A DNA stretch of 64,000 bases, from the NCBI GenBank assembly GCA_012861695.1, contig JAAOOA010000033.1, forward strand, positions 25,400,044 through 25,464,043, read 5' to 3'. The position numbers were made by a program, and so were the translations under genes. The notes under the pieces were generated by a model. The model saw only the letters and a list, made by a program, of their open reading frames with translations, did no database searches and was not told where the DNA came from. The DNA comes from Trematomus loennbergii (lineage: Eukaryota > Chordata > Actinopteri > Perciformes > Nototheniidae). The stretch's first letter is position 1; the number at the start of each line of letters is the position of its first letter. Positions 10,701 to 21,590 of the stretch are shown piece after piece.

Positions 10701-11888
10701 GGACAATATCAAACACTGCTGTGATTGGGCCCAAACAGGTAAATAGGAACAGCGAAATGTAAAGGTTACCCCCCCCCCCCCCCCCTGCAGCAGCTCCTCA
10801 CACAAAGGAGAGGATTATCCAGTCACTGTTATAATCCTTCAAAATGATGCTCGAACTTCAGAATGTATTCATCATATTTAAAAACAAACATTGTTATTTT
10901 CTGTATTCATGTGAGTTATATCTATTTATTTAGCGATGACCTGCACTACTTTCAGAACACATTGGCTGCCCCTGATGTATTATTTTAGCATCAACGCTGA
11001 ATGTGCAGCGTTACGTTCAGACTTCACTGAACTTGACGCTGCTTGATACAAAAACTTTTATAATGTTTATGACAAATCTATGAGAGGTCTATCTGATAGA
11101 GGATAAATCAACATAAGGTCATGTCATTACACCATATGAAACCCGTATTCTTTTATTATGTTATTCAACTTCGCGGTAGGAAAAAGAGTCACAGTGCCTC
11201 CGTATCACAGACACCTGAAGGCATCACACACATGAGAATGGGGACACGCTGGACGTTGTTCCCAGCACACCACAATCCTGCTAACAGGATTGCACTTTGA
11301 GCTTGTCTGCCTGAATAACACTTTCCAACTGATAGACGGTTCCAGCGTAAAGAACTACAAGATACACCTTGGTGAAAAAATAAAAGGCTTCTCATACAGA
11401 TGCCTCATACATATTTAAATACCCTCAGAAAAAGGAGAACAAGAGGTGAGAGCTAACCCCTGGTGGATGGGAAATTATACTAAATAATATAAGGTCCCTG
11501 CTCAGAAAATATTTAGATAACGAAACATGCAGGAAACAGAGAGGCAGATATAGAGCAACAACAGAACCTTTGTGAACAGAAAACAAAGACAAGCTGCGTA
11601 TCCCCAACAGACTGATGTCTCACATGTGGAACACACTTTCACAATTCATATTTATCCAATATTTATCCAGAACCAAAAAGAGATGCTTTTGGAAACATCA
11701 ATTGTGTGATTTTTACCAATATAAATATGGAAAAGGATGGTTATGCATTCCACTGACTCTGGGTGTCTCCTCCTGGCGTTGCTGGTCCCTGACAGGTGAC
11801 TCTGTTCCAGCTCTGACCCCAGCTGCCTTTAAATCCTACGCTCACCAGAGCAGAGAGCAGACACTTCCAATTCACCTGACATTATATC
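10701..11888. other. Unassigned sequence with a poly-C tract
   Basis: A 17-nt C run lies at 10769-10785. No gene or element is recognised in the rest. Confidence 0.4.
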
Positions 11889-12465
11889 CACTGTTGGGGT
11901 AGTTACTCAATCAAAGTAATGCATTACACAGTACTAGTTACTCTTTAAAAAGGAAATCGCTTACTTTTCTAAATAACTCACTGCTGAAGGTAATTAGTTA
12001 CACTACTAGTTACATTACTTTTGGATTACTCTGTAACATCACCTGAGATGCACCATAAATGTAATGACAAATACAAATATAAAAGTGAAACCTCATTTAT
12101 CCCAGATCAGTCAAAATATGTAATCTAATCAGGACAGTACTGAACACGGACCTGTTTCTGCTCTTTGTTTCAACATCATGTTTTCTGTAGCTCATCATAA
12201 CTAAAGGGAGCTTCCAAAGTGTTCCTGTCTGACGGTGCCCGCCCGATACCTGTATCTTGCTCAGTATGTTCTGGAAAGACGGGGATTCCACCGTGGAAAC
12301 AGGCAACCTGTTCTCCACCATGTACGCTGCTACAAGCCTGTTTATCTCTGCTGTGAGACTCTGCATTTCTGCTCCTCCTCCTCATCCAGGGACTATAGTG
12401 TAGGGGAAAGGGGCGTTTGATTTTATTTTCTGTCCTCCCGTTATTCAGATAGTTGAAGACCTTAA
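11889..12465 (-). mobile_element. hAT transposon remnant
   Basis: The left edge CACTGTTGGGGTAGTTAC (about 11890) resembles the CAGTGTTGGGG terminus of fish Ac-like hAT elements, followed by the usual subterminal GTTACT/AGTAAC repeats. A transposase fragment follows on the minus strand. No matching right terminus is visible, because a DIRS-like element begins near 12466. Confidence 0.55.
12150..12385 (-). pseudogene. hAT (ZBED-type) transposase fragment
   Basis: From about 12366 leftward the minus strand reads LVAAYMVENRLPVSTVESPS and then FQNILSKIQ. This matches the N-terminal helical/DNA-binding region that follows the BED finger in hAT transposases, where LPxSxVExxxF is conserved. A frameshift near 12240 shifts the continuation (YRAGTVRQEHFGSS) to another frame. 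Neither the BED finger nor the catalytic RNase H-like core is present, so this is a fossil fragment. Confidence 0.55.
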
Positions 12466-13202
12466 CGTAATGGTGGGTTACGTAATGTAACCCTTGTTAT
12501 ATAAGCACAGGCGGAGCCCTCTACTGGACTCTATGGTTCTCCATGGCCCTGAGTGACGACCCGCCCTTGGGGGTGGACGCGTTTGCACACGAGCCATGGC
12601 CAAGGAAGCTGCTATACGCCTTTCCACCGCTGCCTCTCATTCTCCCTCTCCTGGGGAGAGTGAGGCGAGAACGTCTGGCAGTCATCCTAGTACCACCGGA
12701 TCGCGTCGGGGCTCCGTGGTACTCAGAGATGACACAGATGAAGGTGAGCCAGCCCTGGTAGCCCAGTTCTGGGGGGCGATGTCTCAAGAGGCAGGTGCAA
12801 TCGGGGCGTTACCCACTCTGGGCCGTCCTCTTCAGGCTTGGCTCCTGAGAGGGACAGGCTGAGACAGGGTGGATTGTCTGACAGAGTTATTCAGTCTATC
12901 CAAGCAGCTAGAGCAGATCCACCACAGCCTGTTACAGGCCGAAGTGGCTTGGATTCCAGCGATGGTGTGAGGAGCGGAGAATAGGGCCCCTATCTTGTGA
13001 GTTGGGCTCTATTTTATCCTTCTCACAGTTACTGGTGGACAGAGATCATTCCACAGTGAAAGTATATGCAGCAGCCATCTCGTCCTGCCATGAGGGATTT
13101 GACGGCAGGTCAGCCTTTTTCTCATCCACTGATGTTGCGGTTTTTGCAGGGGGTCAGGAGGCTGCGTCCAGTAGTTCCCCCAACCATGATTATATCTGCT
13201 GA
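12466..13202 (+). mobile_element. DIRS-type (tyrosine recombinase) retrotransposon remnant
   Basis: A terminal-type sequence with inverted GTTACGTAATGTAAC (12476-12490) leads into coding fragments. These are the end of the RNase H region (KLLYAFPPLPLILPLLGRV, then PPDRVGAPWYSEM) and the N-terminal part of the tyrosine recombinase. The catalytic recombinase half, the RT and the methyltransferase-like domain are absent. DIRS elements integrate with a tyrosine recombinase rather than an integrase and leave no target duplication. Confidence 0.8.
12543..13200 (+). pseudogene. DIRS polyprotein fragment: RNase H end and recombinase N-terminus
   Basis: The frame starting 12543 gives the DIRS RNase H tail. 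After frameshifts the core-binding part of the recombinase appears: WLGFQRWCEER near 12950, LVDRDHSTVKVYAAAISSCH (13030-13089), and FLQGVRRLRPVVPP (13142-13183, another frame). These blocks occur in the same order as in fish DIRS1 proteins. At least three frame changes and one stop are present. The Arg/His/Tyr catalytic residues would lie downstream and are not found. Confidence 0.8.
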
Positions 13203-13555
13203 GGATAAAATACTAAAACTGCTAAAACTACTTGACTTCCTGAAACTCCTTCAACAGATTTGATGTTTTCCTGATTTATTTTTGAATGATCCCATAAAAC
13301 ATTTGTGATGTCAAACTCAAATCTGAAATACTGCACGGCGAGCAGCTAAAGTATTTTCTTCCTGTTTGTAAAATACAAAAAAAAATCAACAGGAGTCACA
13401 TGCTAAGTTTGACATAATTTCCTTTTGAAAGATGTGCAGCCTCTCAGTGTATATGCCATCTAAATGTAGAAGCTGGATGTGGGATAAATGCTAATGCTGA
13501 TCTCACTGTTTTGATTGCAACATAAATGTCACTCATGGCTTTTATAATTTGGAAT
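13203..13555. other. Unassigned AT-rich spacer
   Basis: Nothing recognised between the DIRS remnant and the L2 LINE linker sequence. Confidence 0.45.
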
Positions 13556-13916
13556 TGAAAATTGCACGACAGTCTTTCTTCTCTGACATCATTGCCAAAA
13601 CAAAAACAACGCACGTGCCTTGTTTCTACCGTTGACAGACTAACTAACCCCCCAGTGTCAGTAGCCTCTGCATTTCTATCCACCAGGGCCTGCAATGAAT
13701 TAGCCTCCTTCTTCACTGACAAAATTCAGAAAATCAGACAAGCAGTCAGTGCCTCTGCATCAGGTACAGCAAATGTGTTGTCCCTGTGTCCACTTAATAT
13801 CAATTCAAACACCATGACACAATTCCATCAGATTAATGATAAAGACCTAGAGGACATTATTCAACTTCTGAAATCCTCCTCCTGCTGCCTTGATATTATT
13901 CCAACAAGGCAAGGCA
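13556..13916 (+). mobile_element. L2 LINE, plus strand, part 1 (outer element, endonuclease-RT linker)
   Basis: The plus strand encodes the L2 linker: RQSFFSDIIAK near 13564, then VDRLTNPPVSVASAFLS and FFTDKIQKIRQ, ending in SSSCCLDIIPT at 13884-13916. The next residues of the family (GFFKN) appear at 18423, after a 4.5-kb opposite-strand insertion. The exact break is between 13916 and 18418, with CAACA on both sides. One frameshift lies near 13615. Confidence 0.85.
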
Positions 13917-14128
13917 AGGCAATTTTATTTATATAGCACCTTTCAGCACGCGACAATTCAAAGTGCTTTACAAAATAAAAACAAAAGACATTTAAGAATG
14001 AATACAGCATAAACACATTATTAAATGGCATTTAAAAACAGGCATAAAAAAGCAAATATAATTAAATAAATAAAAACAGCAGGTACAGAATACAATAAAA
14101 GGCATACTGCAGTGTGAGTATGAGCAGC

Positions 14129-15460
14129 TCAATTAAAAGCAGCGGCAAATAGATATTTTTTCAGTCTGGATTTGAAAATAGGAAGTGTTTCAGCGGACGT
14201 GCACGATTCGGGCAGTTTGTTCCAGATTGTCGGGGCATAGTAGCTAAACGCTGCTTTTCCATGTTTAGTTCTTATTCTTGGAACAGAGAGCAGACCCGAC
14301 CCAGAAGACCTGAGACTCCTGGATGGTTCATAGTTAAGCAGGAGATCGTTTATATACCTCGGTCCTAAGCCATTTAGTGATTTAAAAACTAGCAATAGTA
14401 TTTTAAAATCAATTCTTTGGCCGACTGGAAGCCAGTGTAAAACTTCAGAACCGGACTGATGTGATCCACTTTTCTAGTGGCAGTGAGTACTCGAGCAGCG
14501 GCGTTCTGAATCAGCTGCAGCTTTCTGATGGATTTTTTAGTGAGCCCTGTGAATACACTATTGCAGTAGTCGAGTCTACTGAAAATAAAAGCATGGACAA
14601 GTTTTTCTAAATCCTGTTGCGACATTAGTTTTTTAATCCTAGATATGTTCTTCAGGTGGTAGTATGCAGACCTAATGACTGTTGTAATGTGACTGTTAAA
14701 ATGCAGGTCTGAGTCCATCACTACACCCAGATTTCTAGCTTTATGAGTTACTTTATAGTCTGCCGACTGAAGCTCTGTGATTACTTTTAATCGGTCCTTC
14801 TTTGCTCCAAAAACAATGATCTCAGTTTTTTGCTTGTTCAATTGGAGAAAGTTCTGAGTCATCCAGTCAGTGATGTGCTCAATGCACTTGCTCAGTGTTT
14901 TAATCGGAGAGTAGTCTCCCGGTGTAATTTTAAAAAAATCTGGGTGTCGTCTGCATAGATGTGATAGCTTAGATCGCTCTTTTTAATAATTTCAGCCAGA
15001 GGTAGCATATGAATATTAAAAAGCAAGATGGAGCCTTGAGGAACCCCGCATGACATATTTATCAGGGTTGATTTGTAATTGCCTATTGAGACAACGTTTT
15101 TTCTGTCCTTTAAGTAGGAACTAAACCAATTTAGAGCTGTTGCTGAAACTCCCACCCAGTTTTCTAGACGGTCTAGCAATATGTTGTGGTCAACAGTATC
15201 AAAGGCAGCGCTGAGATCTAATAATACTAACACTGATATTCTGCCACTGTCTGTGTTTAAATGGATGTCATTTAAGACCTTAACAAGTGAAGTCTCAGTG
15301 CTGTGGTTTGGTCGAAAGCCTGACTGGAACACATCAAAACCGTCAGTTAAAAACATGAAATGACTCAACTGTTGAAAAACAACTTTTTCAATCAATTTGC
15401 TTAAAAAAGGAAGGTTTGATATTGGCCTGTAATTATTCATTACGGTTGCGTCTAGGTTAT
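14129..15460 (-). pseudogene. L2 ORF2 reverse transcriptase remnant
   Basis: A long open piece (15440-14892) holds NNYRPISNLPFLSKLIEKVV, then QSGFRPNHSTETSLVKVLND and [28 protein letters not shown] and the catalytic YADD (plus strand 14946-14957) follow. After a frame break, 14862-14389 gives KTEIIVFGAKK and SRLDYCNSVFTGL. After another, 14395-14129 gives the C-terminal block (GLGPRYINDLL to YYAPTIWNKLPES). GPLLFN after GVPQGSIL is shortened by a small deletion. The catalytic residues are intact but the frame is broken twice. The 15460-15918 interval is degraded linker. Confidence 0.85.
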
Positions 15461-15917
15461 TTTTAGGAGCGGTTTAATTACTGCAGTTTTCAGGGCCTGT
15501 GGAAATACACCTGATTGAAGAGACTTGTTTACTATGTGTAGTATATCTGAGGCCAGCAGTGAAAAACAGTTTTGAAAAATCCTGTCGGAATAATATCGAG
15601 GCTACAGGAGGAGGATTTCAGATGTTGGATAATGTCCAGGTCTTTAGCATTTATCAGACGGAATTGTGTCATGATGTCTGGATTGACTTTAGGTGAACAT
15701 AGGGACAGTACATTGCTGTACCTGATGCAGAGGAACTGCTTGTCTAATTTTCATGATTTTGTCAGTGAAGAGGCAAATCATTGCAGGCCCTGGTGGATAG
15801 AAATTCTGAGCTATCGACACTGGGGGGTTTGTTAGTCTGTCGACGGTAGCAAACAAGGCACGTGAGTTGTTTTTATTTTTGGTAATGATGTCAGAAAGAA
15901 AGACTGTCGTGCCTTTT

Positions 15918-16745
15918 TTATTTCCTGATTATAGACGCAGAGTCTCTCTTATATATTTCGAAGTGAACTTGGAGATTTGTTTTTCTCCACCTGCGTTCAG
16001 CTTTTCTGCACTCAGTTTTTGCTGTTCTCACAGTCATGGCTTTTCTCCATGGAGATATTTTTTTGCTAGATACTTCCTTTGTTTTAATGGGAGCAATGGT
16101 ATCCATGACATTTGTTATTTTAGAATTAAAATGATCAACTAGCTCATTTACTGAGACGTTAGGATGGGCAATTGAGGGAGTAAAAATCTGAGCAAACATT
16201 TCCTTATTGTGCGTCGGACCCTTGACATGCTGAGTCAGTTCATAATTATCGATAACACAGAACAGTTCTTTAGCCCCTCTGTCCTGGGGATTGTCAATAT
16301 GGATATTAAAATCGCCAACAATGATTAAACGGTCAAAGTCAATACACACTATAGACAGTAACTCGGTAAAATCATCAAAAAAGCTTGCACAGTATTTGGG
16401 TGGTCTATAGATGTTTAGGAAAAGAGCTCGAAAGGAGCATTTCACTGAAGGGCCACATATTCAAAAGAAGCAAAGTTTCCATACATAGTCTGCTTGCATT
16501 GAAATAAGTCATTAAACAAAATAGCTACTCCACCCCCTTTCTTATGCAGTCTTGCCTGACTCATAAAACTAAAGTTGGGAGGGGTTGATTCTATAAGAAC
16601 AGCTGTGCTGTTGTTTTGGTCTAACCAAGTTTCAGTTAAAAACATAAAATCCAGATTGTGCATGGTGATAAAATCATTGATTAAAACTGATTTACCTGCT
16701 AAAGACCTGACATTTAATAGAGCCAGTTTGAGTGTGTTAGATATA
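15918..16745 (-). pseudogene. L2 ORF2 endonuclease (APE-type) remnant
   Basis: From about 16724 the minus strand reads LALLNVRSLAGKS, TETWLDQN and GGGVAILFND. A frame shift at 16442-16445 leads to NIYRPP and then IVGDFNIHID, the catalytic Asp/Asn block. It continues to QHVKGPTHN near 16200. The C-terminal SDH block of the nuclease is deleted: sequence jumps from GPTHN to the post-nuclease linker (VDHFNSKITNVMDTIAP). APE-type endonuclease would nick target DNA to prime reverse transcription. This copy lacks a catalytic block and is dead. Confidence 0.82.
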
Positions 16746-17060
16746 CTATCACTCTGACCGCCCGTGATAGACCGTGGAGCACGCGGAACTTCTGTTAAAT
16801 TCGACAAACTCAAACAGATGCTTTTGGACTTTCTTTTTCCAACCTGAGTCACCAACCTTCTGTGTATGTTGATTATAACAGAAATGGGTCGCTGCACTGG
16901 CATAGCAACCTCTGGTCGCTGGGTGGCGCCAGAGAGCCAGATGGCAGGCGTCAGCGGCACCAGCGAAGAAAACTTGCTGGTAGAAAAGTTTCTAGCAGTG
17001 GAAACGGTGGCCTGAGATGACACTGCTGGAAAGGGGGTGGTGGGAATGGAGTGGAAATAG

Positions 17061-18318
17061 TCAGGGAGATGTCTGAACAGCGTGCTGCATGTTAGCCGCT
17101 AGCATGCGGCTACCCAACCTGCTGGGGTGGATTCCATCAGTGACGAAGAGGGCGGGTCGGTCCCAGAATAGATTAAAATTGTCAATAAAACCTCAATCGT
17201 GAGCTCTGCAGGCGGATTGGAGGCTGAGGATCCTACTGAAACGCCCTGCTCCGCTGGCCAGCGTTGGGATCGGACCTGAGATAAAAACCGACTTTTCACA
17301 GCTCCGTAGAAGATATAAAAGTTTCTCAAAATCATTTTTTGTCAGCTCCGACTGCTGGCGGGCTGTATCATTCGACCCAACGTGGACAATTAGTCGATTG
17401 ACAGATGACGGGAGTGAGTGCAGCAGCCCCGGGAGTTTATCCAGGATGACCGGGACTGTGGCTCCAGGGAGGCAGCGTGTGGCTGCATTGAAGAATCGGA
17501 TGTTTCTGGTTATGGAATCCCCAATTATTAATGTGGTTGGGGCGAAAAGGGGACGAGGAGGTGCCGGTGATTGAGGGTGTGGTGACCGAGCAGGAGAGTG
17601 TTGTGGTGAGACAGTAACAGCTGGGCTGGGAGAGGATTTCCTTGCCGGCTCAGGGCCCGGAAAACTTCCAGAGTGTCTCAGCACGGCCTCTTTGAGGAGT
17701 TTACGACGTGAGGAGGTCGCCAGACGGGATGAGGGACGCCGAGTTGACTTCACAATGGCCTGGGAAGCAGCACAAATACTGTCGGCTGCCGGCGCAGAAG
17801 TTGCAGTGTCGGCAGGGTGCAGATCTGGACTGGTCAGTGCCGCGGGAGCATCAGCTGGATGGACCGGATCATCTGGACGGGTCAGTGCCACGGGAGCATC
17901 AGCTGGATGGACCGGATCGTCTGACAGGGTCGTGAAGCGGTTCTGAAGGCGAGGCGGTGAAGTCACCACATTCAATAAGCTCCTGCACACCACCTCAGAC
18001 CACGACTGCTGATGGCCAGGTGTCGAGGAGTCGGAAGGCCGTGGACAGGTGGAAGGATCCCACAGAACTGTGTCATGGATAGATGCACTGAACGAGACAA
18101 GCTGTTTAGACTGCACCGATGCCACCTCCATGAGACCGGACACGAGAGTCTTTTTCTTTCAGCTCGTCAGAAAGCCGTCGGATGTCCTTCTTAAGGTCTG
18201 TTATCTGTGTATTAGCTCTCTGAAGTAGCACATAATCCCCAGGGTGTTTTGATGGCATTCTTGAATGTAAAAGGTTAGGGCAATTACTGTCCCATGCACC
18301 AATGCCAAACTGCGTCAA
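17061..18318 (-). pseudogene. L2 ORF1 with coiled coil and SGNH esterase domain
   Basis: The N-terminal piece (18318-18106) has a coiled-coil segment with heptad-like LLQRANTQITDLKKDI. A frameshift leads into 18143-17193, which is Pro/Ser/Ala-rich and then folds into an SGNH-hydrolase domain. The nucleophile block GDSITRN is at about 17514-17522 (GDS). The Asn block GSND is at 17368-17379, and the Asp/His block DGIHPS is at 17121-17138. A TGA at 17193-17195 is the only stop inside the esterase; the frame then runs on to 17061. CR1/L2 ORF1 esterases are known, but their function in retrotransposition is unclear. A 14-residue internal duplication (DDPVHPADAP units) sits near 17840-17930. Confidence 0.82.
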
Positions 18319-18417
18319 GATGTATAAGTAGGGGTGGCTAAATGTTTGTAAGCAGGAGAGCTAGATGCTAACAGGTAGTGGAAGCCTGTAAAAAATGTGA
18401 CTGTCCCCTGAGACGTA

Positions 18418-18995
18418 CAACAGGCTTTTTCAAAAATGTTTTTCATTGCATGGCCTCAGATCTACTTCATATAGTGAACAAGTCTCTTCACTCAGGTGTT
18501 TTTCCAGAGGCCCTGAAAACTGCAGTCATTAAACCGCTCTTAAAAAAGAATAATCTAGATGCTTCAGTAATGAACAATTACAGGCCCATATCAAACCTGC
18601 CATTTCTAGGTAAAATCATTGAAAAAGTAGTTGTTCAACAGTTGAGTAATTTCTTGCATTTAAATAACTGTTTTGATGTGTTCCAGTCAGGCTTTCAACC
18701 AAACCACAGCACTGAGACTGCTCTTGTTAAGGTCTTCAATGACATCCATTCAAACACAGACAGTGGCAGAACTTCAGTGTTAGTATTATTAGATCTCAGT
18801 GCTGCGTTTGACACTGTTGACCACAACATATTACTAGACCGACTAGAAAACTGGGTGGGACTTTCGGCAACAGTTCGGCAATTGGTTTGAATCCTACTTA
18901 AAGGACAGAAACAACTTTGTTTCTATAGGTAAATACACATCTGAGTTGACATGTGGGGTTCCTCAAGGCTCCATCTTGGGGCCTCTTCTCTTTAA
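18418..18995 (+). mobile_element. L2 LINE, plus strand, part 2 (RT fingers and palm)
   Basis: This continues the element broken at 13916: TGFFKNVFHCMASDLLHIV, then PEALKTAVIKPLLKKNN and NNYRPISNLPFLGKIIEKVV, and LLDLSAAFDTVDHNILLDRL. Near 18875 a frameshift ends the open frame, but [14 protein letters not shown] is readable at 18953-18994. There it is cut by MITE copy 2 at the TTAA of its own sequence. The protein is about 85% alike by eye to the minus-strand copy at 15440-14892. Confidence 0.87.
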
Positions 18996-19215
18996 CCTGT
19001 TAAGTACCAAGCCTGTTTTTCATGTTTCAGGCTCGAAAATGACATGCCCAAAACAAATGACTACAACTTAACTTCTAAAAGGGTTATATGAATAATTTAT
19101 TTTATCAAAGCAAGGTTACATCTGTGAGTTGGATGTAGAAGTGTCAGAATCAATATAGATGTTTTTTATTTTTAAGAAAATTCAGATTTTACATAGTAAA
19201 AAACTGTAAATTATA
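18996..19215. mobile_element. TTAA-target MITE, copy 2 (left part)
   Basis: The element starts CCTGTTAAG at 18996 immediately after TTAA (18992-18995), inside the L2 RT. Positions 18996-19140 match copy 3 (63839-63985), and 19143-19215 match copy 1 (4-75). After about 19215 it is replaced by a different repeat. No right end (CTTAACAGG) was found downstream. Confidence 0.78.
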
Positions 19216-20947
19216 GTGTAGTATAGTATAGCACGAAGTGCGAGGAACCTATTGTTATCCTACGTATTATTATTTTTCTGCTGGCGTTTCCTGTTTTTGA
19301 GGCCTTTAGGACGCTTACAAAGTTGTATAATTTTGCACGGACGCCAGGACTGGTGAAAACTACAATATTCTGGAGTCAATGAGTTCAAATTGTCCAACGT
19401 GCTTGCTAGCGCCACCTATGAAAAACCCATTTCTGACTACGAACTCAGATTTAAAGTGTGGCAACAAATTCAGAATGTGAGCGTGGCCTATACCTTTTTT
19501 TTTATTGCGATAGCATAAAATGAGCTTCGGGCGCAAAACTTGGGACACACGTCAGAGCCCACGACCTTTTCGAGAATGTAAAAAGAAAACGTCATTTTTC
19601 ATAAAAACTGCTCACTAGCGCCCCCTATTGTGTGGTAGTCACATATAGTTTCTCAGAACTTCACGAATTTTGGCACAGACATTCCTCATGGAATTGCGGA
19701 CATATTTGTAAATAGCTTCCATTAGCCCCGCCCCCCAGGAAGTTGGCCATTTTGAAAAATGTGCGTTTTTCATGCATTTTAAGCACATTCTTGCGAACTC
19801 CTCCTAGGGGAATGATCGGAAAAATTCCAGTCCAGGACAAGTTCAGCCCCTATCCAATATGATACTTAATTGCGGAGCACATTTTTGAAAAATCACTCGT
19901 GGAGGTCGTAAGCTAACAGCGAATACACCATTTTTGACGATTTACATGTCGCAAATTGCTCCAAACTGCTCGCATATAGTTTTTCCGATATTCACGAAAC
20001 GCTGTATACACATTACTATTATGATTGCACACATATTTCAAATTGCCTTCCATTAGCCCCGCCCCCCAGGAAGTCGGCCATTTTGAAAAATGTGCGTTTT
20101 TCATGCATTTTAAGCACATTCTTGCAAACTCCTCCTAGGGGAATGATCGGAAAAATTCCAATGCAGGACAGGTTTAGCCCCTAGCCAATGTCATGAAAAA
20201 TTGCGGAGTACATTTTCATATCTCAATCGGGAGGTCGTAAGCTAACAGCGAATACACCATTTTTGACGATTTACATTACTCCAAACTACTCGCATATAGT
20301 TTTTCAGATATTCACGAAACGCTGTATCCACATTGCTATTATGATTGCACACATATTTCAAATTACTTTTATTAGCCCCGCCCCCAGAAAGTCGCCCATT
20401 TTCAAAAATGTGCGTTTTTCATGCATTTTAAGCACATCTTTGCTAATTCCTTATAGGGAAATGATCGGAAAAATTCCAATCTAGGACGACTTAAGCGCAT
20501 ATCCAATGTGATGCTACATTGCAAAGGAATAGTCATTCGCTCGAACGGGGAGCTCGTAAGCTAACGGAGAATGTACAATTTTTGACGATTACATTAATCC
20601 AAACTACTACGTCTCCATTATGGAAACATTTACAAAGTCGCACCGTTAACTCCGAATGACCTGACATTTTGCACACTTATTCTGGTGGACCTACTCTACA
20701 TATTATCTCCTTGAACCCCAAAGCTCCGCCTACTTCATTTTTTTTAAATTAGCATAATGTTAAAAACAGTGAAATATTACCTTAAATTTCCATTTTTTGT
20801 TTTTCAACGCCACACTTAGTATACAGCATCGGTGGAGGGTCAGACACATTACCGTAGAAAATGAGCATGTTCAGTCGATAAATATGGCCGTCATTAATCT
20901 AAACCTGTTCGCAAAAAGGCGGGGCTTACAAAGAAATGCTCATAACT

Positions 20948-20978
<31 letters not shown>

Positions 20979-20994
20979 CCCTAACCCCTAACCC
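19216..20994. mobile_element. Unclassified element with ~325-bp internal tandem repeats
   Basis: It begins near GCACGAAGTGCGAGGAACC (19231-19249). Inside, three related units of about 320-330 bp repeat in tandem. The anchor ATTAGCCCCGCCCCC recurs at 19721, 20052 and 20371, and AATGATCGGAAAAATTCCA recurs with it. The block ends in a short array of TTAGGG repeats at 20948-20994. There is no coding capacity. I cannot assign a superfamily; it resembles the tandem-unit DNA elements common in teleosts. Confidence 0.6.
20948..20994. repeat. Head-to-head telomere-type repeats
   Basis: About five TTAGGG units (one with an extra T) run directly into about two CCCTAA units, the junction being TTAG/CCCTAA near 20976. 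The inverted arrangement can form a hairpin. Confidence 0.85.
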
Positions 20995-21590
20995 ACAAAC
21001 ACACCGCCTCTGCTGGCGGCAAATTTAATTACAACAGACACTCATACACTCCACAACACACACCTACTCACTGTACAACACACACATACAGCTCCTAAAG
21101 CATATAATGTATATAAGGCTCCAGCCCTTGTATATTTTATTATGTGAAGCACTATATGGTTTCATGAATAATATCTACTCTTTACTTGTAGATATCTACT
21201 AAAGCATACAAATAATGTGTGCAATGTAGGCCTGTTACATATATTATTGCTGTTCTCACTGTAAACATTGCGTCTGAATGAAAGCAGTTGTATCAAAAAC
21301 AAATAGCCTAACATCCAGGGGAGATGTGATTAGTGAGTAAACAAAGGGTAAAGGGCAGAAAGTCTGATGCACATTTGATCATCTTAAATAACTTATAATC
21401 ACAACGGGAAAGTTTGCAGAGCTGTGCTTCGTTGACATAAGTCAAAAATTATAGAAATGAGAAACTGCTCATTTCCGAGGATTCGCACGCGTCTGCTTGA
21501 CGCCGGGACGACCGGCCGCCCTCCCCGACAGGCGCACGGACGCGAGGGCCCGCTCATCACTGCGCGCACTTCTGCGACCGCAGTTTTAAT
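20995..21590. other. Unassigned sequence with a GC-rich patch
   Basis: A CpG-rich patch lies at about 21484-21590 in otherwise AT-rich DNA. No gene signature was found. It lies between two parts of the outer L2 LINE and is probably inserted transposon interior. Confidence 0.4.

Larger units (their letters stand above)
13917..18417 (-). mobile_element. Near full-length L2 LINE on the minus strand, inserted in a LINE of its own family
   Basis: The 3' end is at 13917, with the TTGCCTTGCCTTGCCTT tail and TATATAAATAAAATTGCC-type end on the minus strand. The 5' end is near 18417. It carries ORF1 (esterase type) and ORF2 (endonuclease and RT). A 5-bp duplication, CAACA, flanks it (13912-13916 and 18418-18422). 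Removing one copy rejoins the host LINE reading frame exactly (IIPT-GFFKN), which proves the insertion. Length is about 4.5 kb, close to complete for the family. Confidence 0.88.

Noticed and set aside
17692..17946. Plus-strand ORFs over 17.7-17.95 kb
   Set aside because: They are antisense shadows of the L2 ORF1 low-complexity region.
20948..20994. True chromosome-fusion site
   Set aside because: Kept only as a possibility. The array is under 50 bp, next to a transposon, with no subtelomeric sequence recognised.
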